This document shows positions 37,774-46,720 of a stretch of DNA of 64,000 nucleotides, in pieces. The position numbers and the translations under genes are program-made. Within the stretch, counting starts at the first letter, position 1. The number at the start of each line of letters is the position of its first letter. This DNA comes from Levilactobacillus yonginensis. GTDB lineage: Bacteria > Bacillota > Bacilli > Lactobacillales > Lactobacillaceae. A model generated the notes under the pieces. That model was not told the DNA's origin. It did no database searches and worked only from the letters and a program-made list of their open reading frames with translations. The stretch spans positions 558,001-622,000 of the forward strand of contig NZ_OZ061549.1 in the NCBI RefSeq assembly GCF_964065165.1, in the 5' to 3' direction.

Positions 37774-38202
37774 CTATTCATCTTCATCCGTCGTTGAATC
37801 AATTTTGGCTTGATGTTCAACATCGAGCTGGTACAGCTCCGCTTCAATTTTCTCCTGATGATCATGAAAATGATTCAATTTGTAGTCCAGCAAGTCAATG
37901 GCCGTCTGCAAGTCTGCCCGTTTTTCTTTCATCACACCCAACTGAGACTTTAAAAGAGCAAATTCTGCCTCACCCGTATCTTCCGGAGAATCAAACAGTT
38001 CAATGTAATGGCGAAGATTTTCGATACTCATCCCTGCAGACCGCATTTGCGTCACAAACTGAATCCGTCGAATGATTCGGTCATCAATGTCCCGGTTACC
38101 CACTTCAGTCCGATCGATTGCTGGAATCAGTAATTCCTTCTCATAATAACGAATCGCTGCCGAGGACACGCCAGTTTTTTCGCTGGCTTCTTTAATGTTC
38201 AT
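37774..38202 (-). CDS. MerR-family transcriptional regulator
   Basis: The 142-residue protein (from MNIKEASEKTGVSSAAIRYY) has the MerR winged helix, the segment YEKELLIPAIDRTEVGNRD, and a dimerisation helix, with a short acidic tail and no large ligand domain. No metal-binding cysteines are seen in the C-terminus. This is the aldehyde/electrophile-type MerR (AdhR/YhdM-like). AGGAAG precedes the start; an upstream in-frame extension is not supported. It is the best candidate for the regulator acting on the 19-bp-spacer promoters at 40.7, 42.9 and 46.7 kb. Confidence 0.88.
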   Translation of the reverse strand: MNIKEASEKTGVSSAAIRYYEKELLIPAIDRTEVGNRDIDDRIIRRIQFVTQMRSAGMSIENLRHYIELFDSPEDTGEAEFALLKSQLGVMKEKRADLQTAIDLLDYKLNHFHDHQEKIEAELYQLDVEHQAKIDSTTDEDE

Positions 38203-38338
38203 GATTAGCTTCCTTTCTCGTCTGACTGACCCAGCCAATTCACAGCCAAACCAGTTTATCTGACTTAAGAATAGCATTGTCTGAACACCAGATAAAGTGA
38301 AGGGGCTTCAGTAACTAACCGCCAACTGAAACTAACTG

Positions 38339-38372
38339 AAAAAAGGCCTGAGACTTTTGTCCCAAACCTAAT
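38339..38372 (-). terminator. Intrinsic terminator downstream of adh
   Basis: GGTTTGGGAC-AAAA-GTCTCAGGCC followed by TTTTTTC on the minus strand. The rest of 38203-38553 holds the merR promoter region without another recognisable signal. Confidence 0.75.
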
Positions 38373-38553
38373 TTCACGTTAACTAGCAATGTCGTTACCA
38401 TCAATTGAAGGTGCTTAAAACCAGTTACGCTGTTTATGGCAATGATAAGAAGTCAATCGTCTTCGGCATGCGAACAACCTAGCCAATCTAGCAGTGCCAA
38501 CACATGTTAATTCTGAACTGAAGCAAACGATTTATCTTTCAGACTTCAACAAT

Positions 38554-39600
38554 TTACGCCAAGGTCGACATATCAATCACATAACGGTAATGCACTTTGC
38601 TGTCCAGAATATTTTGGTAAGCCTGACCGACATCATCGATACCAATCATTTCAATCTGTGGCTTGACGTTGTTCTTAGCAGCAAAGTCGAGCATTTCCTG
38701 CGTCATTTGAATGCCACCAACGTTAGAAGCCGTGACCTTCGCTTGATTTCCAAAAATTGAGAATAAATTAAAATGAATGTCGTTGCTAGGGATTCCCACG
38801 TAACAGAAAACACCATTAGCCTTAACTAGCGGCAAATAACTGTTCAGGTCCATATCAGCAGCTACGGTATTCAGAATAAAGTCAAAATGGCCTGCTAATG
38901 CTTGAAAATCTGCTGGCGACTTTAAAATTTGATAGTCGTTGGCACCAAATTGTTGTGCTTCATTTCGCTTACTCTCGGAGTGACCCAAGACTGTGACATG
39001 TGCGCCCATCTTAGCAGCAAATTGTACCGCAATGTGGCCTAAGCCACCTAAACCAATGACGGCCACGTTACTATCCTTACCAACGTTAAATCGCTTCAAG
39101 GGGTTGTAGGTCGTAATCCCGGCACACAACAGCGGTGCGGCATCCTGCAAAGCCAGTTCATCAGGAATGTGTAAGACAAAATGATCTTTGACCACGATGG
39201 CTTGTGAGTACCCACCTTGTGTAATTGTTCCGTCATCATCCTCTGAATCAAAGACCACAACCACGCCATGTTCACAGAATTGTTCCTGTCCCGCTTTGCA
39301 AGCAGCACACTTACCACACGAGTTAACGAAACACCCAACACCTACCCGGTCGCCAGGTTTAAAGTTCTGGACGTTACTTCCAGTGGCTGTAACAATTCCA
39401 GAAATTTCATGACCAGGAACCATTGGAAAATGTGCGCCTTGCCACTGAACCATGCTGACGTCACTGTGACAAATACCACAATACTTAATGTCGATAGCAA
39501 CGTCGTCTGGCCGCAAATCCCGCCGTTGAATCACTGTTTGATTAAATGAAGCAAAATCGCCCTTGGTATCAGCGGCGAGTGCTTTAACTGATTGACCCAT
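38554..39600 (-). CDS. Zinc-dependent NAD(P) alcohol dehydrogenase (YahK/CAD type)
   Basis: The 348-residue enzyme has the catalytic zinc ligands (CGICHSD, GHE near 66) and the structural zinc cysteines (CGKCAACKAGQEQFC). The Rossmann loop VIGLGGLGHIAVQFAAKMGA lies near residue 179. It belongs with aldehyde reductases of the cinnamyl-alcohol dehydrogenase branch, which detoxify aldehydes with NADPH. The ATG at 39600 has GGAG nine bases upstream. Its neighbours are an SDR and a MerR regulator. Confidence 0.92.
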   Translation of the reverse strand: MGQSVKALAADTKGDFASFNQTVIQRRDLRPDDVAIDIKYCGICHSDVSMVQWQGAHFPMVPGHEISGIVTATGSNVQNFKPGDRVGVGCFVNSCGKCAACKAGQEQFCEHGVVVVFDSEDDDGTITQGGYSQAIVVKDHFVLHIPDELALQDAAPLLCAGITTYNPLKRFNVGKDSNVAVIGLGGLGHIAVQFAAKMGAHVTVLGHSESKRNEAQQFGANDYQILKSPADFQALAGHFDFILNTVAADMDLNSYLPLVKANGVFCYVGIPSNDIHFNLFSIFGNQAKVTASNVGGIQMTQEMLDFAAKNNVKPQIEMIGIDDVGQAYQNILDSKVHYRYVIDMSTLA

Positions 39601-39631
39601 CAATAATCACTCCATATTCTATATTCTTTCT

Positions 39632-39661
39632 ATACTAACTTTGTGTCGAAACACAAACCAA
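39632..39661 (-). promoter_or_regulatory. adh promoter with dyad in an 18-bp spacer
   Basis: TTGGTT and TAGTAT on the minus strand are 18 bp apart, and the perfect dyad TTTGTGT-TTCG-ACACAAA lies across the spacer (39640-39657). It differs from the dyad at the SDR promoter, so another regulator may be involved. Confidence 0.5.
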
Positions 39662-39676
39662 CCGAAACTGGTTAAT

Positions 39677-40516
39677 CTATTCTTCAGCTGGAAAATCTGT
39701 CGAAGCAGCTAACTCCTTCTGAGCTTTAAAGTCTGCTACTCGCTTTTCCAATGTGACAATCGTATTTTCTAGTGCATCAGAACCCAAAACCATTCGCAAT
39801 GGTGCTGGTTCTTGGTCAACACTTTCAATGATTCGACTGGCCATCCGCACTGGATCACCAGGAGCTAAACCGTTCGCGGGATCTAGCATCTTTTGAAAAG
39901 AATGCGCCGGGTTGTCTTTGTAAGCTGGTAAGAAATTAGCAACTTGCGCACTCCCGTAGCGGAACTCAGTGCGAGCACCACCCGGTTCAACGATAGTCAC
40001 ACCAATGTTAAAGCTGGCAACCTCCTGAGCAACAGCTTCCATAAACCCTTCAATTCCGAACTTTGCTGCATGATACATTGAGTTGCCTGGGAAAGCCACC
40101 TGACCGCCGTACGATGAGATTTGAACCAACCGACCATGTCCTTGCGCCCGCATACTTGGCAGAATTGCCCGAACCATTTGAATCGAACCGGTTAGATCAG
40201 TCGCAATAATTTGGTTAACTTCTTTGTCACTCAATTCTTCCGCGGCACCAAACAAGCCATATCCAGCATTATTAACGAGAACATCGATTTGATAAACCTT
40301 GGTTAAATCAGTTACTAACTGGTGAATGGCCGCAACATCCGTCACATCCAGCGTCTTACTGACAAACGTTTCAGGATACTGATTCACCAGGTCTTGAACT
40401 TTAGCCGTATTACGGACAGTTCCAATCACCGTTTTGCCCTGAGCTAACAGTTGCTCAGTCATTGCATGCCCAAAGCCACTGCTAACACCTGTAATCAACC
40501 ATGTTTTGTTTTCCAT
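39677..40516 (-). CDS. Short-chain dehydrogenase/reductase
   Basis: The 279-residue SDR (from MENKTWLITGVSSGFGHAM) has the TGVSSGFG cofactor loop, NNAGYG near residue 85, the catalytic Ser in VQISSYGG and YHAAKFG with the Tyr and Lys. The C-terminus after residue 190 is typical of classical oxidoreductases of unknown substrate. AGGAGA precedes the ATG at 40516. The promoter upstream is of the MerR type. Confidence 0.92.
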   Translation of the reverse strand: MENKTWLITGVSSGFGHAMTEQLLAQGKTVIGTVRNTAKVQDLVNQYPETFVSKTLDVTDVAAIHQLVTDLTKVYQIDVLVNNAGYGLFGAAEELSDKEVNQIIATDLTGSIQMVRAILPSMRAQGHGRLVQISSYGGQVAFPGNSMYHAAKFGIEGFMEAVAQEVASFNIGVTIVEPGGARTEFRYGSAQVANFLPAYKDNPAHSFQKMLDPANGLAPGDPVRMASRIIESVDQEPAPLRMVLGSDALENTIVTLEKRVADFKAQKELAASTDFPAEE

Positions 40517-40651
40517 TATTTTCAATCTCCTTTTACTTCCGATTAATTCAGAAATCAAACACCCTTAAATTCTGCATCAACCGTTAGGCTCAAATTCCGA
40601 CCCGCCAGCTTAGACTGCAAAAGATCACCGCCAAGTTCCTTTGATGATTCT

Positions 40652-40682
40652 AACTTACTCCCTTGAAGTAACTTCAAGGCAA
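40652..40682 (-). promoter_or_regulatory. MerR-type promoter of the SDR gene
   Basis: TTGCCT and TAAGTT on the minus strand have a 19-bp spacer, and the dyad CTTGAAG-TTA-CTTCAAG lies over its start. The dyad recurs at 42.9 and 46.7 kb. Confidence 0.82.
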
Positions 40683-41145
40683 GAAAAATTCACCAACTTT
40701 TTGGAACTTATTTCGTGTACTTGATGACTCGTGCTGGGACACCAACGGCAACCGCATTATCGGGAATGTCCTTGGTCACTACAGCCCCAGTCCCAATGAT
40801 GGCATTTTCACCAATCGTCACTCCAGGGGCCACATTCACCCGCGCACCTAACCAAGCATTTTTCTTAATATGAATTTCCTTCGTACTAATCATGCGGATA
40901 TTATTTGGCTCATGGTTGTCGGTAAACAAGCCAACTCCTGGACCCATCATGACACCATCGTCAATCGTAATGGTCCCCACAGACATCATGGTCAAATTAT
41001 GATTGGCGTAGACATTCTTCCCCAAGTTAACGCGATTTCCACAGTCAATATACATCGGTGGTGTGAAAAAAGTACCATCGTGCATTTGCCCATGTGAAGT
41101 GAACCCCCAAGGTTGGACAGAAAGTCCAACCTTGGGGGTTTTACT

Positions 41146-41676
41146 ATGGTTAAGTTTGATTTAGATTTTAGAATTAAGGTCGTCACTGAATATTTGAGTG
41201 GAGTTGGATCAACCTCATTGGCCAGAAAACATGGTATCAGCAAGGAAGAAACTATCCTTCTTTGGGTTAGTCGCTTCCGGAAATACGGTATAGCTGGATT
41301 GAAGCTGAAGGATCAGAAGCCAGAATATTCTAGTCAGTTCAAGGTTGATGTATTAAACTGGAGAAAACAACATCAGGCCTCGCTTCCGGTAACGGCTCTG
41401 CACTTCAATCTATCTTCGCCAAGCACCATCTGGCAATGGGAGAAGCGCTTTGAGGAGCAAGGAATCGCTGGCCTTGAACGGAAGCGAGGAAAGCCTAAAA
41501 TCATGGCTAAACATAAGCAAACGAAGCCTTCAAAGAGTCGCAATAACTCCAGTACCGCCGATGAATTGAAGCAATTAAAACAAGAAAACTTGATGTTAAA
41601 GATTGAGAATGAATACCTAAAAAAACTCGATGCCTTAGCTCAGAAGAAGTCAGCAGACAAGAAATCTCGCAAATAG
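41146..41676 (+). CDS. IS3-family transposase OrfA, copy 2
   Basis: The 176-residue protein has the same sequence as the product of 37092-37622. The start ATG at 41146 is seven bases from GGGGG at 41134-41138, which is paired in the 17-bp hairpin 41102-41140. The slippery stretch A7 is at 41619-41625, with codons CTA AAA AAA in frame. Confidence 0.9.
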   Translation: MVKFDLDFRIKVVTEYLSGVGSTSLARKHGISKEETILLWVSRFRKYGIAGLKLKDQKPEYSSQFKVDVLNWRKQHQASLPVTALHFNLSSPSTIWQWEKRFEEQGIAGLERKRGKPKIMAKHKQTKPSKSRNNSSTADELKQLKQENLMLKIENEYLKKLDALAQKKSADKKSRK

Positions 41677-42557
41677 TGACCGAGTTAAGGCAGGTCTTTC
41701 AAGTGCCCATCAAGCTCCTACTCAAGGTCGTCAAAGTACCAAGAAGTACGTATTATTACGCACGCTCACATCGTCAGCGTGAAAAACTAGATGATTCTCC
41801 AATCATTCAGGCAATCGATGAGATTCGGCAGGAGGATTCTAAGTACACCAAGAAGTATGGTTATCGACGACTAACTAAAGCCTTACAAGAACATGGATTC
41901 ACAGTGAATCATAAGCGAGTCTTACGCTTAATGCATGAGCATGATTGGCTTTGTTTAGCATACAATCGCCAAAAACGTAAATATAATTCATACAAAGGAA
42001 CCGTTGGTAAAATTGCGTCAAATCGGTTAAACCGACGATTCAAGACGGACCGTCCTTATCAGAAACTGGTCACAGATGTTAGTGAATTTCGATATGGTGG
42101 TATGAGTCAAAGTGAACGGGTCTACTTAGAACCAGTCATTGACCTCTTCTCAGGCGAAGTATTGGCTTTCAACATCAGTGACCATCCGACAGTAGAGTTC
42201 GCTTTAAAACCGCTTAAAGAAGCCTTAGAGAGATTGCCAAAATTAGGCTATCGAACAACAGTCCACACGGATCAAGGCTTCCAGTACCAACACAAATTCT
42301 GGCGAGAAACACTCAAAGAACATCGCGTATTTCAAAGTATGTCACGCAAAGCAACTTGCCTAGACAATGCGTCAGTTGAATCATTCTTCCACATCATGAA
42401 GGTCGAAGTTATGGATGAACATTTTGAGAACAAGGAAGACTTGACTCAAGCTATGACTGAATGGATCAACTTTTACAATAAACGTCGGATCAAAACAAAA
42501 CTGGATGGCAAGTCCCCGGAAAAATACCGGGAACTCGCCATCCAGAAGGCAGCGTAA
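41676..42557 (+). CDS. IS3-family transposase OrfB, copy 2
   Basis: The 293-residue protein has the same sequence as the product of 36211-37092. Its frame is open upstream through the A7 site, so a -1 shift there would give an OrfAB fusion without a stop. The three DDE motifs are intact, so this copy is presumably active. Confidence 0.93.
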   Translation: MTELRQVFQVPIKLLLKVVKVPRSTYYYARSHRQREKLDDSPIIQAIDEIRQEDSKYTKKYGYRRLTKALQEHGFTVNHKRVLRLMHEHDWLCLAYNRQKRKYNSYKGTVGKIASNRLNRRFKTDRPYQKLVTDVSEFRYGGMSQSERVYLEPVIDLFSGEVLAFNISDHPTVEFALKPLKEALERLPKLGYRTTVHTDQGFQYQHKFWRETLKEHRVFQSMSRKATCLDNASVESFFHIMKVEVMDEHFENKEDLTQAMTEWINFYNKRRIKTKLDGKSPEKYRELAIQKAA

Positions 42558-42911
42558 ATTCTGTGTCCAACTTTAAGGGTTCACTTCAATGTAATAGTTC
42601 ATTTTCTAGTGCAAGCACTTTTTCATGCTCGCTTGGTCTGGTAGCGTTAATGTCATGGCAAATATCGTTACACCGGTCAATCTCGCCATGAACTTCCTGT
42701 TGATACTGCGCATTACGAATATCAATCTTCTTGCCTGCATATAGCTCATCAAAAATAGACATATTCAATCCTCCTTGGGTACGACATCATTGACCAAGCC
42801 GCCATTGTTAACCTTGGCGGCTAGTCAATGCAGCCAACAGCTCATCCTAACTTTTGGAATAATCTTATTTAGTATCCCTGGTTACTTCCCTTCTTCTCTT
42901 GCAATGTCTCT

Positions 42912-42942
42912 ACCTTAGACCCTTGAAGTAACTGCAAGGCAA
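42912..42942 (-). promoter_or_regulatory. MerR-type promoter of the interrupted maa gene
   Basis: TTGCCT and TAAGGT on the minus strand with a 19-bp spacer and the dyad CTTGCAG-TTA-CTTCAAG, one base off that at 40.7 kb. Confidence 0.8.
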
Positions 42943-42964
42943 GCCTTTTTTAAAAATTAGTTCC

Positions 42965-43012
42965 AAAAAAAGCTCGTCAACAGATTCAGAAAGAATCTGC
43001 GACGAGCTTTTC
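42965..43012. terminator. Bidirectional terminator
   Basis: AAAAGCTCGTC, CAGATTC, loop, GAATCTG and GACGAGCTTTT form a long hairpin with A and T tracts on both sides. It ends the antiporter transcript from the right. Confidence 0.88.
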
Positions 43013-43068
43013 TGGACATCGTGCTCCGTAGAAGGCCATTCACCGCGGTGACTATTTGAATTCCACGT

Positions 43069-44652
43069 TCACACCATCCGGCTATACGGATCGACGACTA
43101 GCGCCTCCGACATTAAAACCTCTGTATAAATATCGTGAATTAGATTTAAATCGACAACGTGCTGCCGGGCTTGTTCCGTTAAAAACTCCCGTTCACTTGC
43201 AAATGCTTGCATCATTGCCCATCGTTGGTCACAGCTTTGAAGATACGTGATGGCAGCGTGATGGCTAACGGTCTGCCGCCACCGTCGCAGAAATAACCGT
43301 AAGCGATTGGTATTATTTTGATCACGTAACTCGTAGATAACCGTCTGCTTTACCTCTGCGGTCAAATCTAACGCCTGAACTCGTTGAATCCCGACTGCTG
43401 TCATTTCTCGACGAAGCCGGATCAAAATAGCTGACTTACTAAGCTGATCGTTATCTTGCGGCAAAAGCCACTTGAAAAGAATCGTCGGCACTAGCATGCT
43501 GACAATAATTACGACCGTTTCCACTAAAATAACCTGTTGAAATTGCCCAGTTGGGACCATGCCGAGAATTGAGAACGTCATGGCTAACGTTACCGTCCCG
43601 TGAACGCCACCCAGTGCAAATAGCCAACTATCCCGCCAATGTCGCCGGGCGATGAACCCGTAAGCATAGATGACGCGGCACAAGACGAGCAGCAGATAAA
43701 CAGCGAGTCCTAGCCATAACCATTGAACCGACTGGAACATCTGGCGATATTGACTGCTGACAATCCGTTCCAGGCTAATTCCCAGAATAACAAAAACAGC
43801 GCCATTCAAAATTTCCGAACTAAAATTCATGAGTTGCAGGCCAAAGTACATTTGTCGCGGCGAACTAAACCGACTACTGTTAGCTTCACCATTGTGGACG
43901 AGACCCGCCACAACTACAGCAATAATCCCCGAGACCGTAAATTCTTCCGCTACCAGATAAATGATAATGGGCGTTAACAGGTAGATTAAGGACTGTGAGG
44001 ACACCACATTGGCATCGGTCCGCACCAATGCTTGCCGAAACAGCATAAATGCCCCTGCCAGTACGGCTCCCACGAAAGCACCACCCACTGCCGAAACCAG
44101 CAATTTACCAACATTTTGGCCAAAGGAGAACTCACTAGTCTTCAACCACAACAATCCCGCCTGAAGCAGAATCAAGCCAGTTGCATCGTTAAAGAGTGAT
44201 TCCATTTTTAACTGATTGCCCAAGCGCTCGCTGATTTTACGACCGGTGACAACTGATTCAAACGCCGTTGCATCAGTTGGCGTACTGATAGCCACCATCA
44301 CTAGGGCTAGCGGGAGACTAACAGCAAAGACGCCGTGTAGACCCAACGTTGCAACGACGGCGGAAACAATGGCCAAGATAAAGGCAGTTCCCAAAATACT
44401 AGGAATTCGTCGACCTACCCGAACCATCGGCGTAATCTGGCCCTCGAAAAACAACAATGGCGCCAGAATAAAAATCATAAAGGTCTCATTCTCAAATTCC
44501 AGTACTAAATGGTTTAAACCAGGAATGAGTGCCACAATAATCCCCGCTGCTAGCGCAAAATAAGTGTTCGATATTTTAGGTAACCACTGTGCGACCAAAT
44601 TTGCTACTGCAACAGTAAGTAGTAAGACAAACGTCGATGTAAATAATGCCAT
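43069..44652 (-). CDS. CPA1-family sodium/proton antiporter
   Basis: The 527-residue protein has about twelve membrane helices followed by a cytoplasmic tail of about 130 residues. The CPA1 ion site is visible: STPTDATAFESV (about 123-134) and FNDATGLIL with Asn155-Asp156. LLFFEGQ near residue 67 is also typical. It exchanges sodium (or potassium) for protons, helping with salt and pH. The start has GGAGAC upstream. Its terminator is shared with the region of the maa promoter. Confidence 0.9.
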   Translation of the reverse strand: MALFTSTFVLLLTVAVANLVAQWLPKISNTYFALAAGIIVALIPGLNHLVLEFENETFMIFILAPLLFFEGQITPMVRVGRRIPSILGTAFILAIVSAVVATLGLHGVFAVSLPLALVMVAISTPTDATAFESVVTGRKISERLGNQLKMESLFNDATGLILLQAGLLWLKTSEFSFGQNVGKLLVSAVGGAFVGAVLAGAFMLFRQALVRTDANVVSSQSLIYLLTPIIIYLVAEEFTVSGIIAVVVAGLVHNGEANSSRFSSPRQMYFGLQLMNFSSEILNGAVFVILGISLERIVSSQYRQMFQSVQWLWLGLAVYLLLVLCRVIYAYGFIARRHWRDSWLFALGGVHGTVTLAMTFSILGMVPTGQFQQVILVETVVIIVSMLVPTILFKWLLPQDNDQLSKSAILIRLRREMTAVGIQRVQALDLTAEVKQTVIYELRDQNNTNRLRLFLRRWRQTVSHHAAITYLQSCDQRWAMMQAFASEREFLTEQARQHVVDLNLIHDIYTEVLMSEALVVDPYSRMV

Positions 44653-44694
44653 ATAAGTCTCCTTCCTTAACGCAATTTTATTTAATTATACGCC

Positions 44695-44730
44695 AAAAAG
44701 GGCAGCTATCCACTAGGTAGCTGCCCTTAA
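44695..44730 (-). terminator. Intrinsic terminator
   Basis: AAGGGCAGCTAC and GTAGCTGCCCTT pair, followed by TTTGG on the minus strand, behind the NAD(P)-binding protein gene. Confidence 0.85.
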
Positions 44731-44806
44731 TCATTAACGGCTGACAACACACGATACAACCAGCTACTGCTGGATTCTTGAGACCATCAATTTTGATAAG
44801 TTACCA

Positions 44807-45460
44807 TTAATATACGGGCCGGTCTTGACCCTCGGTAGCGGGATCTGCAATTCCAATACTATCCCGACTGTACTTGGTGGGGTCAGCAACTATCGTCAAA
44901 ACAACGTCGGCTACACTCTCTCGTGAGCCTGAAACACCATTGTAGGCCTGGTCCTTGGTGGTCACCACGTATTTAACACCACGATCATTCAACCATGGTA
45001 GTCGCAACGTCGTGTAGTCCAAGCCCGAGTCAGCCAATAAACGATCGGAGCGCCGAGCTGGTGCCATCCCCGCACCAATCATCTCTGAATTCCACCGACC
45101 AAACTCACCGCCAACTTCATTGTATACACCCAAAACATTTGCAAACAAAACTCGGGAAACGGCATTGGCCTTCATCCCTGCAATAACACTCTTGGTTAAC
45201 CGGTTCTGTTGGTCATGGTCGACAACGGCAACAAACACCATGTCTTGACCAACCATGGCGGCACTCACAGCAGCTGGATCGGTGATATCTCCTTCAACTA
45301 ACGTCACCCATGGATTATCTTGCAAATTGGCTAAACGACTAGTATTTCTTAAGAACAGGGTTAATTCAACCTCTGAGAATTGATCTTCCGTTAGAATACG
45401 GTGTTCAACAATTTGGGCAATCTGCCCGTTAGCTGCTAAAATCATTACTTTTTTAGTCAT
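44807..45460 (-). CDS. NAD(P)-binding oxidoreductase, NmrA/atypical SDR type
   Basis: The 217-residue protein (from MTKKVMILAANGQIAQIVEH) is an atypical SDR with the nucleotide-binding AANGQIAQ loop and DMVFVAVVDHD near residue 75, but without the YxxxK catalytic pair. These proteins are often quinone reductases or redox sensors. AGGAG lies eight bases upstream of the ATG. It follows the flavodoxin gene at 86 bp, so the two may be co-transcribed. Confidence 0.85.
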   Translation of the reverse strand: MTKKVMILAANGQIAQIVEHRILTEDQFSEVELTLFLRNTSRLANLQDNPWVTLVEGDITDPAAVSAAMVGQDMVFVAVVDHDQQNRLTKSVIAGMKANAVSRVLFANVLGVYNEVGGEFGRWNSEMIGAGMAPARRSDRLLADSGLDYTTLRLPWLNDRGVKYVVTTKDQAYNGVSGSRESVADVVLTIVADPTKYSRDSIGIADPATEGQDRPVY

Positions 45461-45545
45461 TATGAAAACTCCTTTTAAATTAACTTCACGAAACGAATAA
45501 ATCACGACATAGATGGACGCTAACTATAGGCACAATAGTGACTCA

Positions 45546-46241
45546 CTAATCACCTGACTGAACTTGTGCGACCCACGCCGCAACGCGTTTATCGGCTTGG
45601 TCCACCTGATTACCATCGACGACTAACGCCGGAACAAATCGATTTTTCTGGGAACCTTGATTCTCTAAAATATCCTGAATTCGCTCAACACTATTTCCTT
45701 GCCCATACCCACCCTCGGTCATAAAGGGGGCAATTTGTTTATGCGTTAACTGGCGACCATTTGCCATTAGGAATGCCGTCATTGGATGCGCTAACGTCAT
45801 TGCCCAGATCGGATAACCTAAATAAATGGTCTCATACCGACTCAAATCGGGAACCTGCAAGTTTAGCTCAGGGAAGTTGGCCGACTCCCGTTCTAAATTG
45901 GCCCGCGACAATGTCTGCGGGTAACTGGCTGCGTATGGCCTCTCAACAACAATTTCTAGGAGATCTGCACTCGTCTGCTTGGCAATTTTACTGGCCAGCA
46001 GTTCTGTACTTCCAGACCGCGAGAAATAAATAATTAAGCTCCGCGCCGTTTTAGTTAAATGCCGAGTCGGTCGATTCTGGCTGTTGGTGTCCTGACCGTC
46101 AGATTCGGTACCGGCACCATTCCGCCAAGCCCCCGCCGACTTTCCTAATTGATAAGCTGTTATTGGCTGGCCAGCAATTTTTTCGTTTGCCGAACCTGCT
46201 GACCGGTTCTTAACACGATTGTTCAAACCCATCGTAGCCAT
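45546..46241 (-). CDS. Flavodoxin-family protein with N-terminal extension
   Basis: The 231-residue protein has a flavodoxin domain from about residue 66 (SLIIYFSRSGSTELLASKIA; SRSGST binds the FMN phosphate) with YLGYPIWAMTLAHPM and a C-terminal helix. The first 65 residues are polar and unusual, rich in Asn, Gly, Ser and Gln (VKNRSAGSANEKIAG), without a signal sequence. Bacterial flavodoxins of this class usually have a lipid-anchor or signal region there. The start has GGAGGG upstream, so the extension is likely real. It acts as a flavin electron carrier or quinone reductase. Confidence 0.85.
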   Translation of the reverse strand: MATMGLNNRVKNRSAGSANEKIAGQPITAYQLGKSAGAWRNGAGTESDGQDTNSQNRPTRHLTKTARSLIIYFSRSGSTELLASKIAKQTSADLLEIVVERPYAASYPQTLSRANLERESANFPELNLQVPDLSRYETIYLGYPIWAMTLAHPMTAFLMANGRQLTHKQIAPFMTEGGYGQGNSVERIQDILENQGSQKNRFVPALVVDGNQVDQADKRVAAWVAQVQSGD

Positions 46242-46402
46242 CCCTCCTATAGACGTAACCGTGGAATACCACAGCTAACACTGCGTATTATTACCATCAT
46301 TTTTTTCACAACTTCTGAATCAGCTGGCTAAAGGATATCCTTAAATTTTATATCGCTTCAATTGAATGACCTTATCATAAGGCCAAAAACCACTCTTGAA
46401 AA

Positions 46403-46618
46403 TTACTTGATAAACAAGCTACCATACGTTTGACGCATACTTGAAAGCTGATCAAACGATTGAAAGGTATTTACCAAATGACGATTACCTGCAACTGCCA
46501 ATCTACGCCAACTACTCACTCCCCCAGAAAAAAAGACTATTTCCACTAATAAGAGAGCTCCAGCAACTACGGTCCACCACACGCGAACACTATTAAGCCA
46601 CCAGAATCGTCTAGCCAA
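46403..46618 (-). CDS. Possible small membrane protein
   Basis: The frame begins with a TTG and gives 71 residues, with Trp-rich start MARRFWWLNSVRVWW and one hydrophobic segment (about 15-31). No ribosome binding site is seen, and a possible -10 lies very close to the start. It may be a remnant or a false frame. Confidence 0.3.
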   Translation of the reverse strand: MARRFWWLNSVRVWWTVVAGALLLVEIVFFSGGVSSWRRLAVAGNRHLVNTFQSFDQLSSMRQTYGSLFIK

Positions 46619-46720
46619 TTGGCTCTAATTGCAGTTTAGCATGATCCCCACTGAAGGCCTTACGCACGTAACTCTCCCAAGGCTTACTTAATGTAAATCG
46701 ACTTATGTTCAACACTTATA

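Larger units (their letters stand above)
41095..42588 (+). mobile_element. IS3-family (IS150-like) insertion sequence, copy 2
   Basis: It is 1494 bp with ends identical to copy 1, in the opposite orientation, flanked by the 3-bp direct repeat ATG (41092-41094 and 42589-42591). It interrupts the maa gene in codon 60 or so. Each copy has its own matching repeat, so the two inserted separately and the 3.4 kb between them has not been inverted since. Confidence 0.96.
40708..42762 (-). pseudogene. maa: Sugar O-acetyltransferase gene split by IS3
   Basis: The N-terminal part (42589-42762, MSIFDELYAGKKIDIRNAQY to ELLH) and the C-terminal part (40708-41094, [19 protein letters not shown] to KYTK) join in frame once the IS and one ATG repeat are removed, giving [13 protein letters not shown]. 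The rejoined protein of about 186 residues is a maltose/galactoside O-acetyltransferase with the left-handed beta-helix hexapeptides and AVVTKDIPDNAVAVGVPARV. Both parts are free of other damage, so the insertion is recent. The start has AGGAGG seven bases upstream. Confidence 0.93.

Noticed and set aside
36180..42588. Composite transposon formed by the two IS3 copies
   Set aside because: Each copy has its own 3-bp target repeat (AGA and ATG), and the outer flanks do not match each other, so they inserted independently.
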